A DNA stretch of 64,000 nucleotides from assembly GCA_965153455.1 (NCBI GenBank), contig OZ234494.1:16616001-16680000 (forward strand), in the 5' to 3' direction. The translations under genes were made by a program, and so were the position numbers. Each line of letters opens with the position of its first letter. Positions within the stretch are counted from its first letter, which is position 1. Of this stretch, positions 1 to 13,289 are shown one piece after another. The notes under the pieces are model-generated. The model worked only from the letters and a program-made list of their open reading frames with translations, was not told the origin of the DNA and did not search any database. This DNA is from Sphagnum compactum (Eukaryota > Bryophyta > Sphagnopsida > Sphagnales).

Positions 1-1324
1 CAGTATTGTTCCTTTATTTCTGGGCATGCATGGAGTTCTTGCCCGCCGCCCCATATGGGCAGCGAGCCTCTGATTATTGAAGATTGTTCCTTTCTTGTGG
101 TCGGGTAAAGGGTTTCCACTCATAGAATCAAACTACTTTTTCCTGGCTTTTTTAGGCACAGCGCCCACACTTTGAACCTTAACGAGCGGTGCACCAGAAA
201 GGGGTGCACATAACCTCCAGACTTGTCGGGCAGTATAAAATCTAATGATAATCTGAGTCGAACTGAAGACCACAATGTCTAGTTTACAAAAAAAAAATGC
301 TACAACCCTCAATAAATCAAAACTCACCGTTATTTTTTTTTGTTGGTTGCCCAAAGCAGATTTTGCTAATCAAGCATTTCCTTTATGAAAGGCTGTTAGG
401 GTGAGTCTTGTTTGGCAGGTTGCTCCAGGCATAATGTGCCACAGCCAGCCTGATTCTGAAGTTACAAGCACTAGTAGGCAGATTCAGCATGCAGAATCTG
501 CAGAGCTGGCTGATTCTGTAACCCGACATAGTCAGTAGAATCAGCATCACAGGAGTAGTGTGAATTAGAACCAGGGGAAGTACTAACCAGGTGAGTGCGT
601 TAGGGTGAGCTCGGTGATACACCCAACATAAAGGGCAAGGGCAAAGGCCATTCCATGAATGTTAAGGTCTGGGGTGGCAGACACATTTTAGTCACTATTA
701 TTATTATGACCGTATAATCATCACTGGAAGATTATGTCATATAATGTTACCAAGAAAATGATATAATCTATTACCCCAGACTCTGATACTTTTGTATATA
801 AAAAGACTAGAGGAGAAAAATATATGTTTTTCCAAGCCAAAATTCACCGCTTTTGCAAAGTCAAAAAATTGCAAAAAGGAAACACTGAAATAAACCACAT
901 CCAGTGAGAATATGAACAAGGATGGGACCCAACTGTCGCCTGTGCATAAACAACTAGAGATGAGCGAGCATTTTAAACCCCTTATTCTTGTGCTTAGAAT
1001 AGAAGCAGAATGCTTAGAATAGGAATCAAATTGGTGTTGGCCTTTTGATACTGGGACATCGCTGTTTGTTGCCACTCAAAATTTCTCACTATCTTACGTG
1101 ATGTTGTTGTTGTTGTTAATTGCACACTTTTTCTATTTGTTGCCTCTGAATTTCACACACTCCCAACAAGACTTGCAATTTCATCATTCCATCAAAGCAT
1201 GGTTTCTTTTAAGGATTTTGGGATGTGGTCAAAGTGGTGAGTATCATCCAGAAAATAGTTTAGTCAAATTTGGTTACATATTAAAGTTATCTGTAAAGTC
1301 AGGCGATTAGGGGGTGAGAACGGC
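1..1324. other. AT-rich intergenic DNA, no gene recognised
   Basis: Only short open frames occur here, none with recognisable domains. I see no RNA gene, terminal repeat or target duplication. The stretch 1230-1290 faintly resembles the dispersed CCAAATTTGG/GGATGAT motif described at 23927. Confidence 0.5.
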
Positions 1325-1610
1325 CAGTTTTGGCATAATAGGGCATCAAATGCTTAACTGGGAATGAAATTTTACAAGAGGAAGCAACTGGGACCCAAAC
1401 TAGTTTTTCCACCAATTTTGGTGGTAAACTGAGTTTCATCCCCTCTCTCCTTTTTCCCAACTGCCTCCACTGGTGCTACATATATTTTCACTGCTCCTAC
1501 TTGTACAACTACTATAATTACTTTTGAACCATGTGCATTATTATATGCTGAGTTTCAGCATTTCATACTGAGATTTAATAAAATTGCCTTACTTTGCGGA
1601 TACCAGTGAA
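1325..1610 (+). repeat. Dispersed repeat family A, copy 1
   Basis: About 280 bp that recurs in the same orientation at 2385-2580 and 18890-19145. Shared landmarks are a CACCAATTTTGGTGGTAAA palindrome-containing stretch (missing its left part in copy 2), GAGTTTCATC, a run of tandem ACTAC/CTACT words, and a GCTGAGTTTCAGCATTTCAT palindrome near the right end. This copy has the most intact palindromes. The family has no visible coding capacity. I could not fix its termini, so the class (MITE or LTR fragment) is unknown. Confidence 0.75.
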
Positions 1611-1944
1611 AGAGGGGACAGGGGGTGCAAGAGAGGGTGACTTTATGGATAACTTTATTAGACATGAAAGTAGGAAAAAAAACAGAATCCTTATGTATTT
1701 TTGACTACGTGCTGTAACTTATCATTAACATCTGGTGAATTTGGACCATTTCTCCCATGAATTTTTTTTCTGTATAAGGTTGAAATCATTTTTTCCAGGT
1801 CAAAGTTTGGCGATTTTTTTGCCAATAAAAGAAACTTTGCATCAAAGACTTGGCTAAGACCAACCATGACAAAAGAATAACATTATTCTTAAGGTCTCTG
1901 CTGGTGTTGAGCTGGTGCTTGGTTTGGAGGGTTAGAATCAATGT

Positions 1945-2090
1945 TGTGCATGTAAATGAGTTGGGTAAGTGTAAATCTCATAATGAAATTTATTTACACT
2001 TTGTGTAAATGCAAATGTAAAAATAAATATGTTTATGATTGTATTCAACTGTGTAAAATAAAATCACTTATATGAATTTATATGGCCATG
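1945..2090. repeat. Cluster of GTGTAAATG-type short motifs
   Basis: The words TGTAAATG, GTGTAAAT and their complements recur about eight times. The same motif fills 2645-2776, on the other side of the family A copy at 2385. The two clusters may be subterminal arrays of one decayed element, which is inference. Confidence 0.4.
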
Positions 2091-2384
2091 TAAAACAATG
2101 TATGTATAAAAAATGATTAAAAAATGATTTTTTACTTGGGGAGGCGAGATTTCATAATGTTTTTGGTGATAGGCCCAACCAAATGACCCACTGCAAAATC
2201 AAAACATGCACTCACAACTAATTTATATGCATTGCAAAAAGGTACGATCGTTAAGGTATATAATAAAATTATCCACAAAGTAAGAAAAACAACACTACAA
2301 CCCTGAATTTGATCCTAAACCGGATGAAATTCAGAAAAAACTAACAAAAAAGTACATTAACATTCAAATGGGGAGGGGTAAAAC

Positions 2385-2580
2385 TCAGAAAACCATGAAT
2401 TTTTGTGGTAAACTGAATTTCATCATGTCTTTCCTTTTTGCTTAGTGCCTCCACTGCTGCTACAAAATATTGCACTACTCCTACCTGTACAGGTACTACA
2501 ATTACTCCCGAACCTTGTTCATTAAATGCTGAGTTTCAGCATTTCATACACAGATTTAATAAAATTTCATTACTTTACAC
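2385..2580 (+). repeat. Dispersed repeat family A, copy 2
   Basis: Matches 1410-1600 and 18960-19140, including GAATTTCATCATGTCTTTCC, the ACTAC words, GCTGAGTTTCAGCATTTCAT and AGATTTAATAAAATTTC. The first third of the repeat seen in copy 1 is replaced or deleted here. Confidence 0.75.
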
Positions 2581-2644
2581 ATATCCCTGAAAAAGGAAGT
2601 CGGGGGCGAAAGGAGGCACAAAGAGAAGAAGTGATTTTACAACT

Positions 2645-2776
2645 CTCGTATTTACATTTACGTGTCCCAAAGCATTTACACTAGCCTCATGCAAGTGTAA
2701 TATATATATATATATATATATATATAAGTGTAAATGTAAAAAGTTCAGATGTGTAAATGATTTGCATTTACACGAG
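2645..2776. repeat. Short palindromic MITE-like element with a (TA)n core
   Basis: About 132 bp beginning CTCGTATTTACATTTACG and ending GCATTTACACGAG, so the ends are rough inverted repeats. An uninterrupted TA run (about 2700-2726) sits in the middle. Most of the rest consists of TGTAAATG words in both orientations. The target duplication is unclear. Confidence 0.45.
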
Positions 2777-2804
2777 ATTTTTATGTCACATATATAGGAA
2801 TCGA

Positions 2805-3800
2805 AACCAATGTTTCTTACACCAGCTCGGAATTGGGTCTTGGTTGTGGAACTGATTGGAACCAGGACCCATTTGATAAATAAATGTTCTGAAATCGGGT
2901 GGGAATTAACCCCTGTTTCTGACCTTGATTGTAATTGGAACTAGACTCGAAAGTTGGTTCCAAATTGATATTATAACCAAACTCGAACTATAATATTGAA
3001 AAAAGTCTAATTTTGGTTATTTTAAGTTTAGGGTTTTGTTATCCAATATTGTTTTATTCATTTTTTTCTTTATAAGTATCAATTACTTATAGGTATTAAT
3101 TAGTATTAGCTCGTTTATGTTTAAATTAGTCTTTCTAGATCATGTTTCAAAATTTCCAATTTTTTTGTGGGTTTTCAATTTTCAAGAAAACAAATTGAGA
3201 TGGTTGTTTTTTTGTTTCTGAGTTTTGAAATCAGAGTCAAAGGTTACCTGAAACCATAGCTTGTAGAAGTAGGAATTGGAACTAGCCAAGTTTAATCGCA
3301 AGTTTTAGAATTGATTATTCCTTTGATAATTTTAGGAACTAGATTAGGGGGTTCCTTCAAGAATCAAGAAATTTGCCAACACTACTTGAACCATCAAATT
3401 TGGTTTAGGTTAAAAAACCTTGAATCCAAATTGGCTCTCATGTTTGGAATCAGAACTAATTTTTTCAAAAACCGAATTTGAAACCAAATTCTTGATTCCA
3501 TTTTATGTGTGGACTTGAAATTGGAACTAGAATCCACTTTTTTTTTTTTTTAATTGAAAAAAGAACTAAAACTAGTGGTTAACTAAAAGTTAATTGTTAG
3601 TTAACTTCCAGTTCCAGTTATCTAAAACTAGATTTGATTTCTAGAACTAGAATTAAACTTGAATTTTGTTTTGAAAAACTGAACCCAAAACTAGTAAAAT
3701 CAGAATTTTTTTTTATTTGAAGAATCAGAACCATCCTAATTTATTTTTTAGACCTGGAATTGGAGGTTCTTTGTAAAGGTCAAGAACCACCCAACATTAG
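2805..3800. repeat. GGAACTAGAACC-rich decayed hAT-like segment
   Basis: About 1 kb crowded with variants of GAACTAGAACC, GGAACCAAATT and their complements. Its right end (about 3660-3800) matches 37060-37186, the right end of a better preserved hAT-like MITE, down to ATTTATTTTTTAGA and a terminal ACCACCCAACATTAG. The left end CAATGTTT is hAT-like. No matching 8-bp target duplication was found, so the left boundary is tentative. Confidence 0.45.
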
Positions 3801-4496
3801 TCTCCACCCTCCCCCTTTCAAAGATTTTCTTTTTAAAATTAAAAAAAGTTGAAATGCATCATATATGTTAGTGTACTCATTATTGTGTTGGAACTATTTT
3901 TTACCCCTAAATGCTTAGAGCTTCCTAAAAAGTTTTTAAACATTCCCACCACCTAGATTGTGAAAAAAATTAAAATCTAAAAATTTGATGCATCAAACAA
4001 ATAAACCAATAAGTTGGATTTGAAATAAAAATCATGAATGAGTTGTGAGAACAAATCTAAAGGTCACTTGTTCAGCTAATGGCAAGATTTAACATTTTTG
4101 ATTGGCAACATAAAAAGGTAGGCAAGTGTCACCCAAGCATTATCACACATTTCAATTTTGGTTAGGGTTAAGATCAAGGTATTTGGCTTAATGGGTGTCA
4201 ATGAGGGAAAACCCACCACAAGACCTACTTTGGTGAATTTAGGTGTGAGTATAACCAACCTTGGTCTTGGGCTTAACCTAAGTTTTTTTGGGGATCAATC
4301 ACATCCAACAAAAGGTTCGACCTAATAGGTCTCAAGCCAAGATTAAAATGTATAGGTATTGGAAACATGCCTAGACATATGGATGACCTTAGGCTAGAGT
4401 TTCATAAACATGGCTCCAATTAGCTCCAATTGTTCCATTGACTTGTTTTTGGATTTTACATTATATCATTCATGTTACATGCATTTTGCATTCCAT

Positions 4497-4650
4497 CCAT
4501 GTGACTTTGTTTTTTTTTTCCCACTTCCCATTCCTTCCCAGTGACCTTGTTTGATTGTCTTTTTTCCCAATTCCCATTCCTTCCATATGACTTTGTTTTT
4601 GTTTTGTGTTCAACTCCTTTGTGACTTTTTTCTCTCTTCCCACTCATTGT
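4497..4650. repeat. Degenerate ~43-bp tandem repeat
   Basis: Three to four units, each starting RTGACYTTGTTT and followed by TTTTCCCAATTCCCATTCC-like sequence, at roughly 4500, 4541, 4586 and 4619. Pyrimidine-rich and without coding potential. Confidence 0.6.
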
Positions 4651-4659
4651 GAATTTCAC

Positions 4660-6830
4660 CGTGAGAATTAAAAATCATCTTATTTCTTGAAGTTTAGTAC
4701 CTTTGAGGATAATGAGACTACATTAATGTGTTCTCTTGAAGAGAATCAAAACTTTGAAAAAACTACCTTGCAAAAAGTGTTTTTTTTATCGACAATTAAA
4801 AAATTGGACCTAGCCTCACCTTTAAATTGGAACCAATGACCTTCGTAAAGCATAGAATCATCAACCCAAAAAATCAACAATCTAAAAATTAGATTCCACC
4901 CAAAATCAATGGGTTTTTATTTTTTTAAATATTCCTTAGACCTAAAAGTAACAAGTTGTTTTATTAGAAAACATTAAACTTGAACTTGACAATTCTTTTT
5001 TTAAAACCTCAACTTGCTCAACATCGGTCCAAACCTACCCTTAGTCATGTGGTTTTTTGTTTTGTTTTTCTTTGATGAAACTTGCCTATTTTTAACAATT
5101 CTTTTTCAAAAACCCAAAACTAGAGGTTTTTTTTAAAAATGATCAAAAATTCAAAATTGAAGGTTATGACAAAATCAAATTACCGCCCAACACTAGTTAA
5201 GAGTAGTGGAGGACAAGCACTTGGTTGCTTGCTTTTGACCTTCTCCAACCACTAAATGTTAATGAAACACCATTTTTTTATTACGAGTATTGATGTTGTA
5301 CAAGTTGATTATGTACACCTAGTTGTTAATTACAAATAACCTTTGTGTAACATTCTCTTGGTAGCCACAATGAGAAAAATTTGTAACAAAGTTGGGGCTA
5401 AGTACTCAAAGGTCATGATAAGTTTCATACGTGTACTTAACCTAACTTATTTTATTGACTTTTATTACCTATGCACATGTACTTAATTAAACTTTGTTGA
5501 CGAAATGTTGACTATTGTCCTATTTGGTTAAGGTTGATTATGTGGAAAGCTGCAAGAAATTTGTCAAGCATGTACACAACCAATGTTGGATGGATATCCA
5601 AAAAAACCCAAATACCATATCGGATATCACATTTGATATCTACCATATATCACAAATTGTGATAATCAAGGTGATATCTTGACCATTGGGTCTCAAGGTT
5701 ATGAAATCCATACACTTAATATTTAAATTTCAATTCGAATATCACAAACTTTGAAATCCAAACAAGATATTAATTCCTTGCCGAGATTTGGATATTAAGT
5801 CAAGTAATTAGGTTTGAATAATATTTTTTGAAAAAAATTCAATTAGGAATTAGTTTTGGGGAAAAAAAACCCCCATTTGATAGTTTAAGGCAATTGCTTC
5901 CCAAAATGTGGCCATTTCAAACCCCATGCGCCACATTTTTGCTCTATAAAATTGCCCAAGTTCACATTGTGCCCTCATCAATTTTGTTTTTTTCCTTCTT
6001 ACTTCCCTTTGCACTTTTGTCTTCTTGTTTCCCTTCAGACTATTATTGTTGATTCCTTTCACATTGTTATTGTTATATACTTCCTTTTGAGTTGTTGTTA
6101 CTACCTTCATTTATGTGCTATTGTTTTCCCTCACAATGTTGTTATTACTTTTTTACCTTTTTTTGTGTTTGCCTTTTTTTCCTTCTGCACTATCGTTGCT
6201 TCTTCCTTCACATTGTTGTTACTTCCCTTGGGGCTATTATTGTTGCTAAGGTTCACACTTTAGGCACTTGTTCATTTTCATTGTTGTTGTGTTTCTTATC
6301 ATGTTATTGTGCCTTCATGTATGTTATTGGAACTTGTATTGTCTAATTTTTTTTCATTTTGCAAGTTGAGGTTTAGAGTTTGGAACTTTTCCTATTGACA
6401 ACTAATAACATTTTTTTGTGAATTAAGTTTTTAAAAAATGTTTTGGTTTGTACTTTTTTTTTTTCTTTTTAATAAAAAACATTATGAAAAAAATGGTTGT
6501 TTTGTAACTGGCCTTGCAACTCAATTTTTGAGTTGCATCAAACACTTGCAACTCACTATATTTATACATCGTGTGTGCTAATAAACAAATTGCATAAGTT
6601 GCAAAATTATGACTCACCATTATATGGTACAATTCATTACAACTCAATTGTAACTTTGTCAAAACAATTCATTTTCAATTACTATGCAACACCATTATAA
6701 TTGCACCCATGATGTTATGTTGACGTCATTAATTGTCATCCAACTATTAAAATCTGACACATGGCACAATCAAAAATTGCAATATGGCGTAATAATTATA
6801 TTTTGGAAAATATATATAAATATATTTTTA
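4660..6830. other. Intergenic AT-rich DNA
   Basis: No convincing gene. About 5585-5780 is rich in GATATC/ATATCAC words. About 5190 has a CCCAACACTAG, like the right end of a hAT element, but no partner was located. 6000-6350 is a T-rich strand with repeated TTGTTRTT words. Confidence 0.45.
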
Positions 6831-6837
6831 AATAGCT

Positions 6838-6975
6838 AGGTAAGTCGTACATAACCATAAGTAGGTAGGTTGGTAGGTATGAAAACCTACATATTTACAT
6901 ATTTACTTAGGGCCTACTTACCTACTTACATAGGTAGGTATAAAAGTAAGACCTACTTACCTAAGTAAGTAAATA
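6838..6975. repeat. TAGGTAGG/CCTACCTA inverted low-complexity tract
   Basis: TAGGTAGGT words on the left face CCTACTTACCTA words on the right, so the strand could fold back. Similar tetranucleotide-derived tracts lie at 16200-17195 (inside a CACTA element) and 42110-42430. Confidence 0.6.
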
Positions 6976-7221
6976 GATAGGAAAACACAAGATTAAGTGA
7001 ACTAAAGAATAGCCATGAATTTTTTTTTTAATTTTATGTTTTGCCTTTCAGTTAAACTTTTTGAGCTCCTCCCAAAATGGCACATTATTTAAAAGTGAAA
7101 ACAAAAGAAAATAACTCTTTTTTATATAGTTTATAACATGAGATTCAAAAACAAAGCATATGGGTTAAATCTTTTAGTTGTTCCTTAATTGCAAATTGAA
7201 TTGCAATTGAGTTGCAACTAA

Positions 7222-7827
7222 AGAGTAAACAAATTGATGACCCAACACTTAAACATTCAGGGCAGGCTAGATCAAAGAGAAGGGCTCTATTGTTTCTTAT
7301 GTCCAAACAAAACTTGAACCCCTCTTATTGGCGCATCTAGTGCACTAAAAATTGTCAAAAACAAAATAAAATTGAGAAAATTACAAGCCCCAAAATAGAG
7401 GGGGTCAAGAACTCAAAAAAAAGAAACCACCAAACATTACAAAGGCTAGTTCTCAAACACTCAAAAAAATCCTTGTGTGTTGTTTTGTTGCTATAAAAGC
7501 TCAAAGATGATTTGTAGAATTTTAAGTGGCGTTCTTATAACACTTTAAATTGTTTAAAATGAATAAGAAATTTAAAAATGATGAAGTTTGAAACTAACAT
7601 GGGTCCAAAAAGGGAAAAACAAAAATGCATTTTGTAAGTTGAAAAGCTTATTTTTGTTCTTATTATTTTTTCATTACTATTTTTCATTTGCATTCCAAAA
7701 ATGATTTCTACAGCTTGAAATAATTCTCCCATAACATTTTAAATCACTCAAAATGAAACACATATGATGAAAATGTAAATAATTATTTGGTCATAAGCAA
7801 ATGATCGGTGATGGGTCAATTTACTCT
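7222..7827 (-). mobile_element. Non-autonomous TIR DNA transposon, family T, copy 1
   Basis: Its reverse complement aligns almost end to end with 49594-50202. Shared landmarks are TGACCCATCACCGATCA (CCCATCACCGATCAC in copy 2), the AATCAT(C/G)...GAACTCTAATAGCAAC block, and GAGTTCTTGACCCCCTCTA. Ends are imperfect inverted repeats: AGAGTAAAC...TGACCCAACAC on the left and, reading inward from the right, AGAGTAAATTGACCCATCAC. Length is about 606 bp with no transposase. No clean target duplication is visible, so the superfamily is not assigned. Confidence 0.7.
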
Positions 7828-7849
7828 AGAAAGATTTTCCCATATGCTT

Positions 7850-8420
7850 TGTGTTTTTTTACATTATATTAATTAAATAATTAAATTAGTGATCATATGA
7901 TACTTAAATATGTGAATTAATTATTTAATATTTAATTATTGAAATAGTGATTTGAATTAATTATTTTGTTGAAATAATTTATTATCAAATGATGAATTAT
8001 CAAAATTCATATAATTAATCACTTATCATTTAAAGTTTTGAAATTTTTTTTAAAAAATTAATTAATGAACTAATTATATGAATCAAATTTATTTATAATT
8101 CATAATAATTAATTCTCAATTTAATTAATTAGTTCATAATAATTAAGTAAATTACATATTAATTATTAATTAACATTTAATAAGTATTTTTTTAGTTAAT
8201 GGTAATAATTATATAAACTACACTTATCTATTTAAAATAATAGTCAAATTATCGAAACAATAACTATTTATAAATAATTAAATATGAATATGTATCTTTA
8301 TTAAATTATAATTAATTGTATTATGGTTATAACATAGTTGAACAATAATACTTTAATAGTGGCACATTAGTGATTGTACTTATTGTATCAATGAAAATTA
8401 TGGTTGGAAATATATTAGCA
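7850..8420. other. Extremely AT-rich block (possible matrix-attachment type DNA)
   Basis: Almost entirely ATTAAT, AATTAATTA and TTATTTAA words, with very few G or C. No gene or terminal repeats. A scaffold-attachment role would be speculation from composition only. Confidence 0.55.
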
Positions 8421-8629
8421 AATGTATCCCATAATGGGTGGTGGAAATGCGAACACATAACATGATTGCATGTATGTACATTATACAGTAGTTGCAACAT
8501 AGTTGATGTTATAATGACAAATTTACAATAGTGGGATGCACTTTAATTAATCCTCAAAGAAGAAAAAACAAATTAAAAAATTTGATGGCATTTGGTTGGT
8601 GAATTCAAATTGTTTATATCAATATTTGA

Positions 8630-8905
8630 AGCATGAGGTGCATTCACACTAACATGAAGCACAACAAGTGTAATTAATGCTTGATTTTTCATGTTTTAAT
8701 ACCAAAATATACATTATTATTGCAAGTTTTAATTTGTCTACATGTCAATGTTTATAATATATTATGAAAGCATGTGAAATAATTTGGAATGAATCTAATG
8801 AGTATAAAATATTCAAACACACTTTTAAAACACTAGTGCATTCATAGGTTTTCCAAAATTTTAATGACTTGAAACGCATTAAAAATCACATTATCATGAA
8901 CAATA
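8630..8905 (+). repeat. Dispersed repeat family B, copy 1
   Basis: Similar to 57635-57846. Both start with AGGTGCAYTCACA, share AATATATTATGAAA, GAATAATTT, ATATTCAAA and GACTTGAAAYGC, and end near a run of A-rich sequence. In the 57 kb copy the homology stops exactly where another element begins. The AGGTGCATTCACA start resembles the ends of the 214-bp MITEs at 32868 and 34764, so this may be a related PIF-like element. Confidence 0.55.
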
Positions 8906-11165
8906 TTTATACACACTTTGATATATTAATATATTGTCATTTTTTTGTCATAACTATTTTTTTAATTATGGGTTTCTAATCCATCAGTTTTTTATAAGAA
9001 TTCACAATTTGCCACATCATCATAATAAGCAAGTAGGTTTGGATCCTAATAATGGGTTTGCACCCCATGGAAAGATGTTAAAATCTTGCAAGTAATATGA
9101 AATTCAATCAATGTGTAGCTTTTCTCTAGCCCATTATATAGAACTGAACTAAATTCTTAACTTTGTTTTTGGTCACGGGCCTTGGTTTTATTGACATTTT
9201 AATCTTTTTACTTGGTTGGTTATATCATTGAGTGGTTAAAGCCCACTAGCTATTGCTTCATAAGCCAATTTGAAGAATGTAATTGCATGGAAAGAATTAT
9301 AACATAGTAAGTATTTGAGGTAAGAGAAAATTTCAATTTTCTTCAAGAAGTTGCAATCCTTTTAACATTACCTACTATAAGGTTTAAAGAATCCCACCAG
9401 CAAAATTTGATATAAGGCATGCACCATTCAATTTTTAAATGTAGTCCATAATGCATGATATGTTGTAAAAGATTATAAAGGACAACTTGATAATAAAATG
9501 TGACATAAAAAATTAGCAACTTGATCCCCACCAAATCCATTTTGTGCAAACATTTCAACTATAAAGCATGAAGAAATATTCAATGCCTAATTTGTAAGAT
9601 TATATATTCCAAGATAGTGCAATTTCATTGCATGATAAACCATAAAATGTAGCCATCATTGTATAGGGATGCATGAGTTCCTTTTCCATTTATGGGCCCT
9701 TTTCAATGCATCTACAAATCCAACATTGTTTTAAAAGGTTTGAGTTTGGTACTTGAGGACAAAGTAATTTTTAACAATTAAATCAAGTTCTTGAATAATA
9801 CAACAATTCAAGATTTTGGGAAATTTTGCAGAATCATAGGATCATTAAAATTTCCAATTAAGACAATGCTGGGACCTTTGTCTTAATAATCCATTTAACA
9901 CAACCACATCCTCATAAATTTCTCCCAAACGTGTGTTATCAAAAAGTATTTGCTAATGAGTATTATGAAACATTTTTACGCAAGAAATCATTGTTAACAA
10001 TAAATTTTTGACCATAATAGGATTGTTATTTCAATATCCTATTTGGATGGGTGAGGTTTTTTCATGTTTCAAGGTTGGCCCCTTGCTTCTTTGTTTGATG
10101 GTATGAGATTAAAATTTATGATTTGTTAACCAAGGAGATTACTAGGTAAACTTCTTAAGAGATTCTCAAGGGATGTTTCCCAATGGCATCTAGTGTAGGC
10201 AAACTAGATGCCAATTAAGAGGGATCTCAATAGATGGTATGGAAAAGTTGTTTCATCTTTCAAATCCTTTGTAGGGTCTATGCTGATCCTTAATTTTAAA
10301 TAGATGTACAACTTAGGGACTTCCCCTTATCTAGTGAGTTGGGACAAAAGAATGAAGTGTGCCAAAGGGGCAATTTGTATTGATTGCAAGGACATGCTCA
10401 AGTAATGAAGAATGAATGAAGAATTCCATTCCATTCTATTCCATTTCTTCCTTTTAACTTTTTTGGTTTGACAAAAGGACCCCACTTGCTTTGAACTAAT
10501 ATTCCACAATGTGTTGTTTAATGTGTTAAAGTTTATTCACAATATATATATGTATATATATATATACACACACATATATATATAACGATAAAAGAAACCA
10601 AAAAATGCCTTTCTTTGAAAATTTCATAAACATGGGTGGACATATTGTGCACATATTTGGGGCAACTTGAAGTTGCGAATATGATTCTCCAATGGGCCTA
10701 CATGTCAATTACATTTTTCAACAAAAACCTTAAATGTACTTTAACCCATCCTCTATTCAAATCTGACATATTCTAAACAAGAAAATCGAAATTCTAATGC
10801 ATGGTTGAAAGATTGACTTAGAGGGCACAACTCTCTTAGATGCTAAGATCAATCAATAAAATGGTGTTCTCCCTTACCTAATTTGTTAAAAAAAAGTGTA
10901 ATTGCTATGACAATTTGTTGATCTAGTTTATGACAATTTTCTATTACCTTGCTCCTTACATTATTTTCCAATTTGAAATACTGATTGGTTGTTTAATTAA
11001 ATCTCACTATAAGTTGCAAACTAATTAGTAGTAATTGACCCTATTTATCTAGGCTTTTGAACCTAAGAAATTACTGAATTGTTTTTCTTATATGAAGTGA
11101 AATATTTAGTTTGTCAACTTCAAGTGATGGAATCAAGTTCCTTTTTTTTTTTTTTTCCTTCAATT
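8906..11165. other. Intergenic DNA with a TA/CA microsatellite
   Basis: No gene recognised. 10541-10583 is an alternating TATATG/TATATACACACA/TATATA run. 10170-10210 has a short inverted repeat built on GGCATCTAGT and ACTAGATGCC. Confidence 0.45.
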
Positions 11166-11169
11166 TTGT

Positions 11170-11225
11170 GAGGTAGGTGGATGGGTGATCATCCACAAGA
11201 GGACTTAGCCAAATCTCGCTAGAGG
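11170..11225 (-). repeat. Dispersed motif family C (AAATTTGGCT...GTGGATGATC)
   Basis: Carries GGTGATCATCCACAAGAGG followed by TTAGCCAAATC. This is the reverse complement of the 23927 copy. The stretch GTAGGTGG....GGTGATC also matches 38349-38388. Confidence 0.6.
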
Positions 11226-13285
11226 TTAGAGAGAAAAATAGATTTTTATTTTTGTAAATCCCGCCTTATACTGGTGACATACAAGAAAAACCTATGGTTG
11301 AAATATGGAAAATTCAACTTTTGCTTCCTTGAAATTTTTTCCAAAAAATTATCTTTGAACAAGTTGCAACCCCTCTTTTTTTTTTGGTCACCAAGTGATG
11401 AAAAAATTTGCCACCAAAAAAAATAAAAATTGGATGGAATGTCACTTTTCCCTTGAAGACTATTGCCCCCATTTCAAGTGTAGCCATTTTCTAACTATTG
11501 CAATAAGGTAATGTATTTTGACCCAAAACTATTCAAATGGTTTAATATATATGATCAATTGAACTAATGACCCCTTCTATTATTAGGTTGGCTATAATAG
11601 TTAGTGTCTAGCATGTATGGCCTTGTGGGGGGAACCACTTGGGTAATTGGCTTGATGCTTGGTGTGTCCACCACGCTATTTACAAGGCAACATCTGGTGA
11701 AGTGGAAGATTTTCATAGTTGAGAATTGACAAGTTGGGATTTAAAAAACCAAAAAAAAAAAACCCTCATTCATAACCTTTAAGATGTTGTACATCCGATT
11801 TGTCTATTACATGGCAGAATCAGCTGCCACACAGCCTATTCAGTCCTTTCCTGACCTACCTCACTACTCTAGTACACAACCTAACTATGGGCCTAACTAT
11901 GCTACTTTTCAACCTCGATACGAACCTTTACATAATGGAATATTATGCCGTAACGGGGGGGAGGGGGGCGCATTCCACCTCCTAGGGTGTGTTCTCTAGT
12001 GCATAAAATTTAAAAGTTATAAACTGATAAAGTTAGCAAACCCCACAAAAAAAAATTTACAATTTTTAACAAGTTCCCCAAAGGCTTTTGTTTGGTTGAT
12101 GGCTGTTCCCAAGTGATCATGCTTGAACAATGTAATGATACATATCCTTGATTTTTTGAAAATTGGAAGGCAAATCCGTTTTGTTGTTCTTCATTTTCTT
12201 TCCAAATGTTGAACAAAAAACTGAAAATTTGTGCAAAATTTGAGCAAGGTACTAGTGCAAGTCATTATTTGTGAACTTAATATGGGTATCATCTTGACAA
12301 AACAATTTTTATTTTATTTTTAATGTGTACATAAACTTTAAACCAACAGTTTTGAATTAACCTATTATAGTTAGTCATTTTTTCCCAGCAATTCTTTTTA
12401 ATGGTTTCAATAAAAGAAAGGGAAAATTTGGGAGAAAATTGAGTTTTTCTAATGTAGATTCAGCTAATTCTTTTTTCTCAGGGAAGATTTGCCAAATCTT
12501 TTATATGAAAAATTTGAAAAGATAAACCTTGATGACAATATCCAATCAACAAACCAATAATTGAGTTACAATAACTAAGTAGAAGATGAACATATTGAGT
12601 CACCATGGTAACATATTTTGCCAGGGTATTTCTTTGGTATGGTGTACACACTTTGTGTTGAAATTGGAAATACATATAATATCAAAAGTACTCACACATA
12701 AAATTTCATTCATTTTGAATTCCTATAAAGGTCACATATAATTGATTTGGGCCTTAACAATAAATCAAATTATATAAATTATGAATATGAAATTGATTCA
12801 TATGTTTGTCTTTATGTAATTGTACACCAATAATTTGATAAAAACATATTTAAAACTCCTTGTTTAATAGCAATTTTTCATTTTTCATGAAATTTAAATT
12901 TTCATTTTTTCTTTGTAGAATGATAAAACAACACTTAACCCAATTCCAATTTCAATGAGAGAACATTTTTACAACTTAAAAAATCATAATCATCAACATT
13001 ATTATAACATAATGTATTATCAAACATTTCTTTATCATATAATATGAACATTATATCTTAAAACAAGTTGAAAGTTTTCATGGAGAAAATTGTTCATTAT
13101 GGTTATTTCTATGTAGCTTGAATTTGCATCTTTACATTAATGACCAAGAGAAGCTATCCACAAGTCTCTACATATTAATGAAATTGAAGCACTATTAAAA
13201 CAAAAAATTACGAAGAAGATGTATTGACACATGTGTACCTTATATATTTACAAGTAATGCATAGGATGCACCTCAAATTGCTTCA
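11226..13285. other. Intergenic DNA, no gene recognised
   Basis: Only short open frames without domains. 11950-11975 is a short G-run (GGGGGGGAGGGGGGCG). Confidence 0.4.
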
Positions 13286-13289
13286 TTGC

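Noticed and set aside
2805-3800. Whole segment as a complete hAT element
   Set aside because: The right end is hAT-like, but the left end is weak and the flanking 8-mers do not match. It is reported only as a decayed segment.
5828-6346. Several overlapping open frames rich in Phe, Leu and Cys
   Set aside because: They result from T-rich DNA with repeated TTGTTRTT words. No frame is favoured and no signal or domain was recognised.
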